From Oscillibacter sp. (GTDB lineage: Bacteria > Bacillota > Clostridia > Oscillospirales > Oscillospiraceae): a DNA stretch of 39,522 nucleotides. The stretch is from contig JAAWTB010000003.1 in assembly GCA_022801815.1 (NCBI GenBank), positions 1 through 39,522 of the forward strand. The letters are read 5' to 3'. The notes below the pieces were generated by a model. That model ran no database searches, was not told where the DNA came from, and worked only from the letters and a program-made list of their open reading frames with translations. The position numbers and the translations under genes are program-made. Shown here piece by piece: positions 16,714-25,421 of the stretch (its first letter is position 1; each line of letters begins with the position of its first letter).

Positions 16714-17820
16714 ATGGCAAAAGTTACGATTTTAGGTTCTGGAAACGCAGCGTGCGCCTACTCGGCCTATCTGGGAAAGCGCGGACATGAGGTTCGTCTT
16801 TATGACGCTCCCCGGTTTGAATCCAACCTCACTCCCATCCGGGAGTATGGCGGAATGGACATGGAGGGAGCCGACACCGGCTTCGGTCCCATCTCCATGG
16901 TGACGACGGATATCCAGCAGGCCGTTAAGGGCGTCAAGGTTTTGATGGTGGTCCTCCCTGCTTTTGGTCACAAGCCCATGGCAGAACAGCTGGCCCCTTA
17001 TCTGGAGGACGGACAGATCATCGTGCTCAATCCCGGCGCGGTCTTTGGCGCACTGGAGTTTTTAAACACTCTCCGCAGATGCGGCTGTCAAAAAAATATC
17101 CTGATGGGAGAACTGGCTTCCAACATCTTTGCCTGCCGCCGGGTGGGCCCTACCCGGGTAAACATTTTCGGTAAAAAGGCCGTTATGGAGACCGCCTGCA
17201 TCCCAGCCTCCCGAACGGAGGAGATGATTCAGGAGCTGAGCGTCTTCTTCCCTGACACCTACGTGCCGGTCCCCAACGTCATCCACACCAGCCTGAGCTA
17301 TACCAATCTGGTCATCCACCCTGCCGGTTCTATTTTGAACATGGGACGCATTGAGTGGACCCACGGCCACTACCGTTTTTATTGGGAGGGCCTGACCCCC
17401 GGCGTATGCCGCAACATTGAGCGCGTGGACGCCGAGCGGGTGGCCGTGGGCGCGGCTCTGGGGGCCAAGTTGGATACCGGCATGGATATTTTCCACCGCT
17501 ACTACGGACATCCCGAGCGGAAGACCTTTTATGACTTTTTCTCCAAGAGCGAAGTGAACGACAGCGTGGACAATCCCGCCTCCGCCCCCACGGACCTGAA
17601 AAGCCGTTACATAACGGAGGATTTCCCCTACGCCCTGGTGCCCCTGATGGCTGTGGGCAAGGCGGCGGGCGTCGAAACTCCAGTGATGGATTCCCTGACC
17701 ACCCTGGCCAGCGTGGCCAACGAAGAGGACTATCGTGCCACCGGCCGGACGCTGGAAAGTCTTGGTCTGGATGGTCTCAGCCCTGCGCAGATTGTGGACC
17801 GCTTTGTAAACGGTATCTAA
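16714..17820 (+). CDS. NAD(P)-dependent opine dehydrogenase family protein (1)
   Basis: 368 residues in two domains. The N-terminal Rossmann fold begins VTILGSGNAACAYSAYLG with the acidic strand end LYD near 31; the glycine motif is G-x-G-x-x-A. The C-terminal half is the octopine/nopaline dehydrogenase domain, with SYTNLVIHPAGSILN near 195-210, whose His fits the family's catalytic position. Such enzymes interconvert an amino acid plus 2-oxo acid with the reduced N-linked opine, or act on related 2-oxo acids; ketopantoate reductase has a related fold. A TAGGAGG site lies before the ATG. A second, divergent paralogue is at 24.0 kb. The direction and substrate are unknown. Confidence 0.85.
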   Translation: MAKVTILGSGNAACAYSAYLGKRGHEVRLYDAPRFESNLTPIREYGGMDMEGADTGFGPISMVTTDIQQAVKGVKVLMVVLPAFGHKPMAEQLAPYLEDGQIIVLNPGAVFGALEFLNTLRRCGCQKNILMGELASNIFACRRVGPTRVNIFGKKAVMETACIPASRTEEMIQELSVFFPDTYVPVPNVIHTSLSYTNLVIHPAGSILNMGRIEWTHGHYRFYWEGLTPGVCRNIERVDAERVAVGAALGAKLDTGMDIFHRYYGHPERKTFYDFFSKSEVNDSVDNPASAPTDLKSRYITEDFPYALVPLMAVGKAAGVETPVMDSLTTLASVANEEDYRATGRTLESLGLDGLSPAQIVDRFVNGI

Positions 17821-17873
17821 GTACGCTCTCCAATTGAACTGCTCTCTCTTTGAAAACCCTCTCTTTATACTGC

Positions 17874-17905
17874 GGCGGGAGTCCGGCATCAGCCGGGCTC
17901 CCGCC
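17874..17905 (+). terminator. Terminator of opine dehydrogenase gene 1
   Basis: GGCGGGAG-CCGGC pairs with GCCGG-CTCCCGCC across ATCA, then a pyrimidine-rich tail ending CTTTT. Confidence 0.6.
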
Positions 17906-17922
17906 CTTTCTCCCGCTTTTCG

Positions 17923-17964
17923 AAAACATGGAGGTCCCGGCGGGAGCCGGGACCTCCATGTTTT
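17923..17964. terminator. Perfect 19-bp bidirectional terminator
   Basis: Bases 17923-17941 pair without error with 17946-17964 across a GGGA loop. AAAA on the left and TTTT on the right make it work on both strands; it ends the RidA-side operon on the minus strand. Confidence 0.85.
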
Positions 17965-17970
17965 GTCTGC

Positions 17971-18369
17971 TCAGTTCTCTTCATCCCGAACTCCGGCTAC
18001 AGCCTGGAGCTCGAACAGAAATTTCGGTGCGGTGAAGGTAACCTCCGTCACGCTGCGGGTCGTAGGAACGCCCTGACCCAGGAAATACTCGTCAAAGATC
18101 TGATTCATCAGGGCAAAGTCCTCCCGGTGGGCCAGGAAGCAGTCCACGTGAAGCACCATATCCATGCCGCTGCCGCCGGATTCCAGCGTGTTTTTCAGAC
18201 TCTCGAAGCAGCCGCGAATCTGCTCCTCCGCAGTTGTGGGCATCGTGCCGTCCGGACGCGTGGCGGAGTGCGCGGTGGTGAAAATCAGATCTCCATAGCG
18301 AATGGCTCTGGACCACTTGGTTTGCAGCGCGTCTCCCTTGGGAACAATTTGAATCTTTTTCGGCGCCAT
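17971..18369 (-). CDS. RidA family enamine/imine deaminase
   Basis: 132 residues, the usual RidA size. Family signs are the RYGDLIFTTAH segment near 23-33, the substrate Arg in PTTRSVTEV near 105, and the Glu in LFELQAVAG near 120. RidA proteins hydrolyse reactive enamine/imine intermediates from PLP or amino-acid oxidising enzymes. AAAGGAATCG lies upstream of the ATG at 18369. It is last gene after MATE and EamA on the minus strand. An opine dehydrogenase oxidises its substrate through an imine, so RidA is a sensible partner here, though this is inference. The divergent first 12 residues leave some doubt about the RidA subfamily. Confidence 0.85.
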   Translation of the reverse strand: MAPKKIQIVPKGDALQTKWSRAIRYGDLIFTTAHSATRPDGTMPTTAEEQIRGCFESLKNTLESGGSGMDMVLHVDCFLAHREDFALMNQIFDEYFLGQGVPTTRSVTEVTFTAPKFLFELQAVAGVRDEEN

Positions 18370-18422
18370 AATTCGATTCCTTTCTGTTATTGATTTTATA
18401 ACACCCGGTACGATACCGGGCA

Positions 18423-19769
18423 CTATACACGAATGGCTTTCCACTCCCCCCTCCGGTAGTGGGAACGGATTGCGTACCAGCGCAGAATATGAGCGGCCAG
18501 ATAGCCGGCCCAGATGCCCATATGCCGCAGTCCCAGGGGATAGCACAGCCCCCAGGACAGGGCGGGCCGGATGAGGGCCACAATGATCAGCGTCACCCGC
18601 GCCACCGATTTGGTGTCTCCCGCGCCCCGCAGAGCGCCGAAGTACACCACCGCTCCGCAACAGGGCAGACTACCCGCCTCCACAAGCAAAAGCAGACGGC
18701 TTCCCGCCGCGGCCACATCGGCCTCCTTCACAAACAACCCCAAAAGCTCCTGGCGAAACAGCACGATGCCCACCCCAATGACAGCGGCGATTCCATAGCC
18801 AATTCCCAGGGAAATCCGGTTGTACCGCTCCGCCAGCTCCTCTTTCCCCGCCCCCAGGCTTTGCCCGGTCAGGGCGGTGGCGGCGGTGGCCACGCCGTCG
18901 TAGGTATAGCCCTGAAGATTGGCGATGTTCATCACAATCTGATAAAGGGCAAATTCCACCATTCCCAAAGACGCCGCCAGCCGGGTAAAGAGAAACAGGC
19001 CGATTCGCTGGCAGAGCTGCTCGTAAAATGCGCTGAAAACTATCCCCCGGACGGCCAGGAGCTTTTGCGGCTCTATGCGCCATGCGGCGGGTGCAAGGGG
19101 CAAAAACAGGACGCCCCCGGCCCCTCGCCGCACGGACCAGAGGGAGATAAGCAGAGCGCTGAGACTCCCCAGCGCAGTGGCTGCGGCGGCTCCGGCGACC
19201 TCCCAGCGGGGAAAGCCTAAATTTCCGAAAATAAAGAGATAATTACATACCACGTTCATCAGATTTGCGGCCAAATTAGTGGTCATAGACACCCGGGTCT
19301 TCCCCGCCGCCCGGAGGCAGGCGTTAACCGTCAGGCTGACGGATTGAAGCAGCTGCCCGGCCATCAGGATGCGAAAGTAGACCACGGAATCCCGCAGCGT
19401 GTCCGCGTCCGCGCCGGAAAACCGCATGAAGGGACGGGCCAGGCAGAATCCGCCTCCGTAAACCAGGGCCGATACCACCACGCAGAGAAGGACAAACTGC
19501 CGCATACAGCGGTTGGCATCCTCCGGACAGCCCTCTCCCATGCGGCGGCTCACCAGGACCGAGGCCCCGGTATTCAGGGCCAGCACCGGCATCAGCAATA
19601 TCCGCCGGGGCTGAATCGTAAGGCCCACCGCCGCCACGGCGGACAGTCCCAGCCGGGAAATCATGGCCATATCCACCAGTTCCACAATATTGACCAGCAG
19701 CGCCTCTACGGCAGCAGGCCACGCAATGGAGCAGGTAACCCGGAAAAGCTCACGCTCTCGCTGTTCCAT
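18423..19769 (-). CDS. MATE family efflux transporter
   Basis: 448 residues with 12 predicted membrane segments in two halves of six. The N-terminal half shows VDMAMISRLGLSAVAAVGL near 32-50; the C-terminal half has a matching DGVATAATALTGQSLGAGK segment near 285-303. It exports cations, drugs or metabolites against Na+ or H+. The start at 19769 has no good ribosome site and lies 7 bases from the EamA stop, so translational coupling is likely. Substrate unknown. Confidence 0.92.
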   Translation of the reverse strand: MEQRERELFRVTCSIAWPAAVEALLVNIVELVDMAMISRLGLSAVAAVGLTIQPRRILLMPVLALNTGASVLVSRRMGEGCPEDANRCMRQFVLLCVVVSALVYGGGFCLARPFMRFSGADADTLRDSVVYFRILMAGQLLQSVSLTVNACLRAAGKTRVSMTTNLAANLMNVVCNYLFIFGNLGFPRWEVAGAAAATALGSLSALLISLWSVRRGAGGVLFLPLAPAAWRIEPQKLLAVRGIVFSAFYEQLCQRIGLFLFTRLAASLGMVEFALYQIVMNIANLQGYTYDGVATAATALTGQSLGAGKEELAERYNRISLGIGYGIAAVIGVGIVLFRQELLGLFVKEADVAAAGSRLLLLVEAGSLPCCGAVVYFGALRGAGDTKSVARVTLIIVALIRPALSWGLCYPLGLRHMGIWAGYLAAHILRWYAIRSHYRRGEWKAIRV

Positions 19770-19775
19770 ACACGC

Positions 19776-20636
19776 TTATGCGCCGGTTTTCCGCCGGCCG
19801 CTGCGATAGGACAGCACCCCGGCGGCCGTAATCAGAAGGGCCCCTATGACGGTGCTGGCTGACAAACGCTCATGCAACAGCAGCGTCCCAATCAGCGCAG
19901 AGAAAATGATGCCGGAGTAATCGTAGATGCTGACCTCCGCCGCCGGAGCCTTTTGATAGGCGTTAGTGATGAAGATTTGTCCCAGGGAGCCAAAGAGCCC
20001 AATGAGAATCAGCATAAACCACTGCTTGGGCGTGGGGAAAACCCAGCTTGGTATCATAAGTATACCCGCGCCCACCGTGCTGAACAGGGAAAAGTAGAAC
20101 ACCACGGTCATAGAGGGCACATGCCCTTTGCAATAGGATATCATGACATAGGCCACGCCGCAGCAAAGGGCGGAGAGCTCCGCCGACAGAAGCGGCAAAA
20201 TGCTGGAATCAAAGGTGGGACGCAGGGCCACCACCGTCCCCACCAGACACAGGGCGATCATGGGAATCTGCTCTTTGGAAATCCGTTCTTTTAAAATGAG
20301 GGCGGCAAACAGACACACCCACAAAATATTGGTCCGGTTCAGCACCGACACATCCCCTTGGGACGCGTGGGCGGAGGCATAGAAGAGAAGAATCATCCCC
20401 AAAAATCCAAACAGGGATCGGGCAAGCAGGGCGGGCTGATACTCTTTGGGCCCAAAGAAACGCAGCCCCTCCTTTTTAATAAGGTATGCCGCAACCAGCA
20501 GGCTGATGGAATTTCGGAAAAAAACCTGCTGCATAGTTCCAATTCCTGACGCGGAAAGCCGTACCATTGCCTGCATAAGGGAAAAAGAGAAGGCTGAGAG
20601 AATGATAAACAGGACTGCCTGGGTCTTTTCTTTCAT
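19776..20636 (-). CDS. EamA family (DMT) transporter
   Basis: 286 residues with ten membrane segments in two EamA repeats. I start at the ATG at 20636 (MKEKTQAVLFIILSAF), which has GGAGACTCCTTTC before it; the frame opens further upstream but gives a charged 17-residue extension across a hairpin region. Features: FRNSISLLVAAYL near 40, RTNILWVCLFAALILKE near 100, and the second-half YDYSGIIFSALIG. Such proteins export or import amino acids, nucleosides or other small polar compounds. It is first in a set with MATE and RidA downstream of the TRAP operon terminator. Confidence 0.9.
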   Translation of the reverse strand: MKEKTQAVLFIILSAFSFSLMQAMVRLSASGIGTMQQVFFRNSISLLVAAYLIKKEGLRFFGPKEYQPALLARSLFGFLGMILLFYASAHASQGDVSVLNRTNILWVCLFAALILKERISKEQIPMIALCLVGTVVALRPTFDSSILPLLSAELSALCCGVAYVMISYCKGHVPSMTVVFYFSLFSTVGAGILMIPSWVFPTPKQWFMLILIGLFGSLGQIFITNAYQKAPAAEVSIYDYSGIIFSALIGTLLLHERLSASTVIGALLITAAGVLSYRSGRRKTGA

Positions 20637-20692
20637 GAAAGGAGTCTCCTTTTTGTCCGAGAGTCCATGACGACGGCTCATCGTCACGGCTC

Positions 20693-20724
20693 GGGAGCTC
20701 TCCCCGATAACGGAGAGAGCTCCC
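20693..20724 (-). terminator. TRAP operon terminator
   Basis: GGGAGCTCTCC pairs with GGAGAG-AGCTCCC across an eight-base loop, six bases past the TRAP permease stop codon. No T-tract follows on the minus strand, so it may leak into the EamA gene. Confidence 0.5.
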
Positions 20725-20729
20725 AGACA

Positions 20730-22751
20730 TTATTCTGCGGACGCTCCCTGCCCGCCGGCAGAGGCAGCCGCCTTCTTAATGGCCGACTTTTCACTGATAT
20801 AGAGGTATATCAGCACGATAAAGCCAATCAAATCCGTGATGTGCTCCGGGACAATGCACAGCAAGCCGCCCACCAGCGCGATGATCTGCTTCCATTTCAC
20901 CAGATTCCGCAGCAGGTAACCCTCCATTCCGATGGCCACCAGGTAAACGCCGATGATGGCGGTGCAGATGCATAAAACCACGTCCAGGATCGTCCCGCCG
21001 CCGCCGTTCAGGAGCATGCCGGGCTCATAGACGAAGACGAAGGGAACCAGGAAGGCAGGCATCGCCATTTTAAACGCCTGCCAGCCGCATTTCCCCGGAT
21101 TGCACCCCGCGATAGCCGCCGCAGCGTAGGAAGGCACCGCCACAGGAGGCGTGATGCAGGCAATGATGCCGAAGTAGAAGCAGAAGAAGTGCGCCGTCAG
21201 CATGGGGATGCCCAGCTTCATCAGCACAGGAGCCGTAACGGCGGCCTGGACGATATACACCGCCACCGTGGGCATGCCCATACCCATGATGATGGACATG
21301 ACCATCACCAGCAGCAAGGTGATGAACAGGTTGCCCTGAGAGATTTGCAGTACGGCGTTGCCCAGTACCGTGCCCACGTTGGTCAGGGTCACCACGCCGA
21401 TGATAAGACCCACGCAGGCGCAGGAGACGCCGAAGGAGACCGTTTTCCGCCCGCTGATCACCAGGGCGTTGAACATCTGCTTAAAGCTCATGCGGGTGGA
21501 CTTCTTGATGGGAGCCAGCAGCACGGTGAGAATCAAGCCGATCAGGGCCGCCCGGGAGATGGTGTACTGACGGATAATCATATACACCACCGCCAGGAAG
21601 GGAATCAGCAGATGGCCCCGCTCCCGCATGGCGTCTTTCAATTTGGGCAGCTGGTCCTTGGGAATTCCGGTAAGCCCCAGCTTCTTGCTGCGCACGTCCA
21701 CCGTCAGGAAAACGCTCAGGTAATAAAGGAAGCCGGGTATGAGGCCCGCCAGCATTACATTGGAATACGGAACGCCGATATACTCCGCCATGATGAAGCA
21801 GGCGGCGCCCATAACCGGGGGAATCAACTGTCCGCCGGTGGAGGCGCAGGCCTCCACAGCTCCGGCAAACTCCGGCGGGTAGCCCACGTTTTTCATCAGC
21901 GGGATGGTGAAGGTGCCCGTGCCCACCACGTTGGCGGCGGCGGCGCCGGAGATGGTGCCGAAGGCCGCCGAGGAGACCACCGCCACCTTGGCGGGACCGC
22001 CGGTCTTGTGGCCGGTGAGGGACAGCGCCACGTCTCGGATGAAATCGCCCATGCCGCACTCATTGAGGAATTGGCTGAAGAGAACGAACAAGGAAACGTA
22101 GGTGGCTGCAGTGCCCAGGGGGCTGCCGAAAATACCCTCGGGAATCATGAGCATGTAGTCGGTCATGCGGGCGATGCCGCCGGCCCTGGTACGAAACATG
22201 CCGGGCATATAATTGCCGAAGTAAGCATATACCAGGAAGACCAACGCCACCAGCGCCAATGCGCCGCTGACCAGCCGCCGGGTGCCTTCCAAAATCAGGA
22301 CTGTCAGGATGACGAAGACCAGCTGGTCCGTTCGATTGGAGATGCCCATGCGGGCAAGAATGGGCACGTAATTGATAAAGACATAGCCGCAGGTTATAAA
22401 AGAGGCCAGGGAAAACAGGTAATCATACCAAGGGACTTTGTTTTTCTTGGTCTTGGTGAAAGCAGGGTATACCAAGAAAAGAATGGTCATGGCCGCCAGC
22501 AGGTAGATGGAACGCTGGCGCAGAGCGTCAAAAGCGCCGAAAACCGCCGTGTAGATTAAGAAGAGGGAGATGAACAGGGAAAATCCGTTTACGATCAGAG
22601 CCGTGACCTTGTTCAGCTGCCGCTCGTTGTCCTCCGCGGAAACCTCCCGCAGAATTTCCTCCGCTTTTTCCGCGTCGAATTCGGCGTCAAGGGGCGCGGC
22701 GGAAGCCGTAGTCATATCCTCTGGTGACATATTCTTTTTGCTTTCTTCCAT
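20730..22751 (-). CDS. TRAP transporter fused permease (TAXI type)
   Basis: 673 residues. The N-terminal 45 are acidic and cytosolic; then about 4 membrane segments of the small (DctQ-like) domain are fused to a large DctM-like domain with about 12 segments. Family signs: GTISGAAAANVVGTGTFTIP near 250-270, ACASTGGQLIPPVMGAA near 282-300, and YFGIIACITPPVAVPSYAA near 540. It imports organic acids or other anions with a Na+ or H+ gradient, using the extracytoplasmic binding protein encoded upstream. AAAGGAG lies before the ATG. An attenuator hairpin separates it from the binding-protein gene. Confidence 0.93.
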   Translation of the reverse strand: MEESKKNMSPEDMTTASAAPLDAEFDAEKAEEILREVSAEDNERQLNKVTALIVNGFSLFISLFLIYTAVFGAFDALRQRSIYLLAAMTILFLVYPAFTKTKKNKVPWYDYLFSLASFITCGYVFINYVPILARMGISNRTDQLVFVILTVLILEGTRRLVSGALALVALVFLVYAYFGNYMPGMFRTRAGGIARMTDYMLMIPEGIFGSPLGTAATYVSLFVLFSQFLNECGMGDFIRDVALSLTGHKTGGPAKVAVVSSAAFGTISGAAAANVVGTGTFTIPLMKNVGYPPEFAGAVEACASTGGQLIPPVMGAACFIMAEYIGVPYSNVMLAGLIPGFLYYLSVFLTVDVRSKKLGLTGIPKDQLPKLKDAMRERGHLLIPFLAVVYMIIRQYTISRAALIGLILTVLLAPIKKSTRMSFKQMFNALVISGRKTVSFGVSCACVGLIIGVVTLTNVGTVLGNAVLQISQGNLFITLLLVMVMSIIMGMGMPTVAVYIVQAAVTAPVLMKLGIPMLTAHFFCFYFGIIACITPPVAVPSYAAAAIAGCNPGKCGWQAFKMAMPAFLVPFVFVYEPGMLLNGGGGTILDVVLCICTAIIGVYLVAIGMEGYLLRNLVKWKQIIALVGGLLCIVPEHITDLIGFIVLIYLYISEKSAIKKAAASAGGQGASAE

Positions 22752-22786
22752 GCAAGAACTCCTTTTACCGGATTTTGAGAGGAAAA

Positions 22787-22820
22787 GGCTGCCGGCCGGA
22801 CAAAGGTCGGGCCGGCAGCC
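22787..22820 (-). terminator. Attenuator between binding protein and permease
   Basis: Perfect 11-bp stem (GGCTGCCGGCC with GGCCGGCAGCC), 12-base loop, then TTTTCCTCT on the minus strand. It should stop part of the transcripts, giving more binding protein than permease. Confidence 0.65.
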
Positions 22821-22858
22821 TCCTTAGCTTTTAAGAGCGAACGGGGTTCAGGCGCGCA

Positions 22859-23932
22859 TTACAGAACGCCGACCTCCTGGTAATAGCGCATCGCGCCAGG
22901 ATGAATGGGCAGATCGGTGATGGACTTCACGTCGTCGATCTTCATGCCGGCCAGAGCAGCATGGAGCGGAGTCAGCTCGTCCACGTTCTCCCAGAGGTAC
23001 TTGGTAACTTCATAGACCAGCTCCTCGTCCACCTGCTTGGAAACGCCCAGCAGAGTGGGAGAGGAGAAACTGGGGAGCTCCTCGGTCTGATCCTTGAAGG
23101 TGTTGGCGGGAATGACATCGGGAACATAAGAGGCATACGGATCGTCGCCCTTGTCGCATACACCGTCAATGTAAGCCTGGGGTACGCCCACCACGTGAGC
23201 CTTGCCGGCATTGACCACTTCGATCATGATGGAGAAGGGAGCCTGGGCCAGAACCACCATGCCCTGAATGTGGCCGTCCTTCATGGCGTCGGCCGCCTCG
23301 GAAGAACCGAGATAAGCGGGGGTGAAGTCCTTGTCAAATTCCCAGCCGCAAACGCCCTCATAGAAGACATGGGCGAAGGCCTCGTCACCGGAGCCAGGGC
23401 CGCCGACACCGATGGATTTGCCCTTGAGGTCATCAAACTCCGCGACATCCGGAGAAACGAACTGCTGGAAAATAGCGGAGTACAACGGAGCCACGGCCAT
23501 AAGGTCGTCGCTGGGACCGGTAGACTCGAAAGTGTTGCGGCCGGTGCTGGATTCCACGAAGCAGGAACGGCCCACCATTCCGAAGTCACAAGTTCCGTTG
23601 CGCATGAACAGGGTGTTCTGCACGCCGCCGGTGGTGGCGGTGGCGGAGAACTGGCCAAAGCCCTTGTCGTTGAAAAACTGGGCCATCAGGGCGCCCACGG
23701 CGTTGTAGGTTCCGCCGGTGCCGCCGGTTCCCACAACATACTGCGCTGTGTTATCCAAATTTGAGGCGGGGGCGGTATCATTGGTGCTGCCGGTATCAGA
23801 CGGAGTGGAATCGGAACTGCCGCTGGGTGGCGGGGTGGTACTGGAAGAAGAATCGCCGCTTCCTCCGCAAGCGGCCAGAGCGAACACCATGCACATGGCC
23901 AGGACCAGAGATAATACCTTTTTCATTTTCAA
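22859..23932 (-). CDS. TAXI family TRAP substrate-binding lipoprotein
   Basis: 357 residues. A lipoprotein signal ends at LAAC (Cys22), followed by a Ser/Thr/Pro/Gly-rich linker to about 60, so the protein is anchored outside the membrane. The mature domain starts YVVGTGGTGGTYNAVGALMAQ, the TAXI signature, and contains GKSIGVGGPGSGDEAFA near 175-190 and PLHAALAGM near the end. TAXI proteins bind small acids such as glutamate-like or aromatic compounds; this ligand is unknown. It lies upstream of the fused permease and downstream of an opine-dehydrogenase-family gene, which points to a nitrogen-containing acid, as an inference. Confidence 0.93.
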   Translation of the reverse strand: MKMKKVLSLVLAMCMVFALAACGGSGDSSSSTTPPPSGSSDSTPSDTGSTNDTAPASNLDNTAQYVVGTGGTGGTYNAVGALMAQFFNDKGFGQFSATATTGGVQNTLFMRNGTCDFGMVGRSCFVESSTGRNTFESTGPSDDLMAVAPLYSAIFQQFVSPDVAEFDDLKGKSIGVGGPGSGDEAFAHVFYEGVCGWEFDKDFTPAYLGSSEAADAMKDGHIQGMVVLAQAPFSIMIEVVNAGKAHVVGVPQAYIDGVCDKGDDPYASYVPDVIPANTFKDQTEELPSFSSPTLLGVSKQVDEELVYEVTKYLWENVDELTPLHAALAGMKIDDVKSITDLPIHPGAMRYYQEVGVL

Positions 23933-24011
23933 CCTCCATGTTTTACTTTTGTAAATTTCCCCTTGCTATCTTGCACGGGGGGCACAGCGTACCCCGCCGG
24001 ACAATTCTCAA

Positions 24012-25088
24012 TCAAAGCATCGCGTAAATTTCCTCCCGCGTCTTGCCGGCAAGGCCGAGTTTTTCCGCCGTGCGGCCTTCAGCGGCAAAGTCCCGCCCGC
24101 AGATTACGCTGGCAATCAAGATGTAAGCGTCCATTATAGGAGTCTTCACGCCCAGCATATGCCCGACGGAGGCCAGCGGGACGATGCCGCTGAGGGTATC
24201 CTCCACAATAAAGCGGTGCTGGAGATTCATGGGACTCTTCAGCCCCTTATAGGCCGCGTTATGCTGAAGCAGGTCGTAGAGATCCTCCTGGGTCAGGCCG
24301 TACATTTCCTGGAGGCTCTTCACCAGAGAAGGAACCTCCAGCCCCAGGGCCTTGCACACCGCCAGACGCTCGGCGTCGCAGGCGGAAACCAGCTTGGCAA
24401 TGCTGGGGGTGATCCCCTCCATGTAATAATCATAGCCCTGCTGCAAATCTGTGTGGTTGATGTTCATCAGGCTGGGAATCGGGTGGAGCATCGCGCCGCC
24501 GCCCTCAAAACCGGTTTCCAAAATATTCTCAGCTGCCGTCAGGTTGGGGAAGATGCCGCCGATTTTCTCCATCAGGCGGGACACATCCGAGGCGGGAAGC
24601 GTTGCAACCAGGACGCCCTTCTTAATACCGGACTGGAAGGTTTCCCCAATTTCAGAGGTGCGGCAGGCATACATCAAATCTCCGGCCTCCGCAATAATCA
24701 CATCCGCTTTGCAGCCGTGGATGTTGCGGATAATATTGCTGACCTCCAGGGCGCCGCCTACGTGACCCGGATTCAGCATGAAAATTTCGCCGTCGTGGAG
24801 ATAAGGCGCACAGAGGTCCGCGATTTCCGCGTGGGCGTCTGTGGTTGTGGTCACCATAATGACGTCTACGCCCTCCACCGCCGGCCCGATTTCCGTGGTG
24901 GCCAGAGCCGGGAAGCCTTCACACTCCATTTTCCCTGTTACACGAATGTTTCCCAACTCGTTGAGGCGGGCAATTTTTGCCTTGTCATTGTCGTAAAGGC
25001 GGACCTCATATCCCTGGCTGCTCAAAATCGCAGCCATGCTCTGCCCGCCGGCGCCAGCGCCCAAAACAGCGAATTTCAATGTGCCCAT
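24012..25088 (-). CDS. NAD(P)-dependent opine dehydrogenase family protein (2)
   Basis: 358 residues. Rossmann motif GAGAGGQSMAAIL near 10-20, with LYD at strand 2; the octopine_DH domain in the C-terminal half has GGGAMLHPIPSLMNINH near 205-220, including the family His. Only modestly similar to the copy at 16.7 kb. The ATG at 25088 follows GGAGGAATTGG; a TTG at 25094 is too close to that site. First gene of a minus-strand operon with a TAXI TRAP importer; a consensus promoter is at 25176-25204. Likely acts on what the TRAP system imports, oxidising or reducing an opine-like or 2-oxo compound. Confidence 0.85.
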   Translation of the reverse strand: MGTLKFAVLGAGAGGQSMAAILSSQGYEVRLYDNDKAKIARLNELGNIRVTGKMECEGFPALATTEIGPAVEGVDVIMVTTTTDAHAEIADLCAPYLHDGEIFMLNPGHVGGALEVSNIIRNIHGCKADVIIAEAGDLMYACRTSEIGETFQSGIKKGVLVATLPASDVSRLMEKIGGIFPNLTAAENILETGFEGGGAMLHPIPSLMNINHTDLQQGYDYYMEGITPSIAKLVSACDAERLAVCKALGLEVPSLVKSLQEMYGLTQEDLYDLLQHNAAYKGLKSPMNLQHRFIVEDTLSGIVPLASVGHMLGVKTPIMDAYILIASVICGRDFAAEGRTAEKLGLAGKTREEIYAML

Positions 25089-25139
25089 TTCCAATTCCTC
25101 CTATCCAGCGTGTTCCGTATTCCGTCCTTTGCTGTTCGC

Positions 25140-25167
25140 ATTTAAGAACAAATGCATATTTAAGAAC
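25140..25167. promoter_or_regulatory. Direct repeats of ATTTAAGAAC near +1
   Basis: Two identical 10-base copies (25140-25149 and 25158-25167), 18 bases apart, lie at the start of the opine dehydrogenase transcript. The position suits a repressor binding site; the divergent IclR protein is the nearest candidate. Confidence 0.45.
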
Positions 25168-25175
25168 CTTAACTT

Positions 25176-25204
25176 ATCATAAACGACGATTCACTTTTTG
25201 TCAA
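25176..25204 (-). promoter_or_regulatory. Promoter of the opine dehydrogenase/TRAP operon
   Basis: Minus-strand TTGACA (25199-25204), 17 bases, TATGAT (25176-25181). The rest of the gap to 25421 is AT-rich; TGTACTGTACA near 25250 and a TAGAAT near 25276 may belong to the iclR promoter, not clearly. Confidence 0.75.
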
Positions 25205-25421
25205 CTGTTTTTTCCTTGTGCAAAATCACTGTTTTTTCCATTTTTTTCTGTACTGTACATTTTTTGAATAAATGATAGAATATAGGAAAGCATTTGTCAG
25301 AATCATCCAAAATTTAGAAAGGAATTGTCAAAAAGAGAATTTGAACGATTTTTCCCCAATCGTCTTCCCTTTATCCGCAAAGGCAGAAGGGTAAAAACAT
25401 AAAGAAACGGAGGATCCTTTC

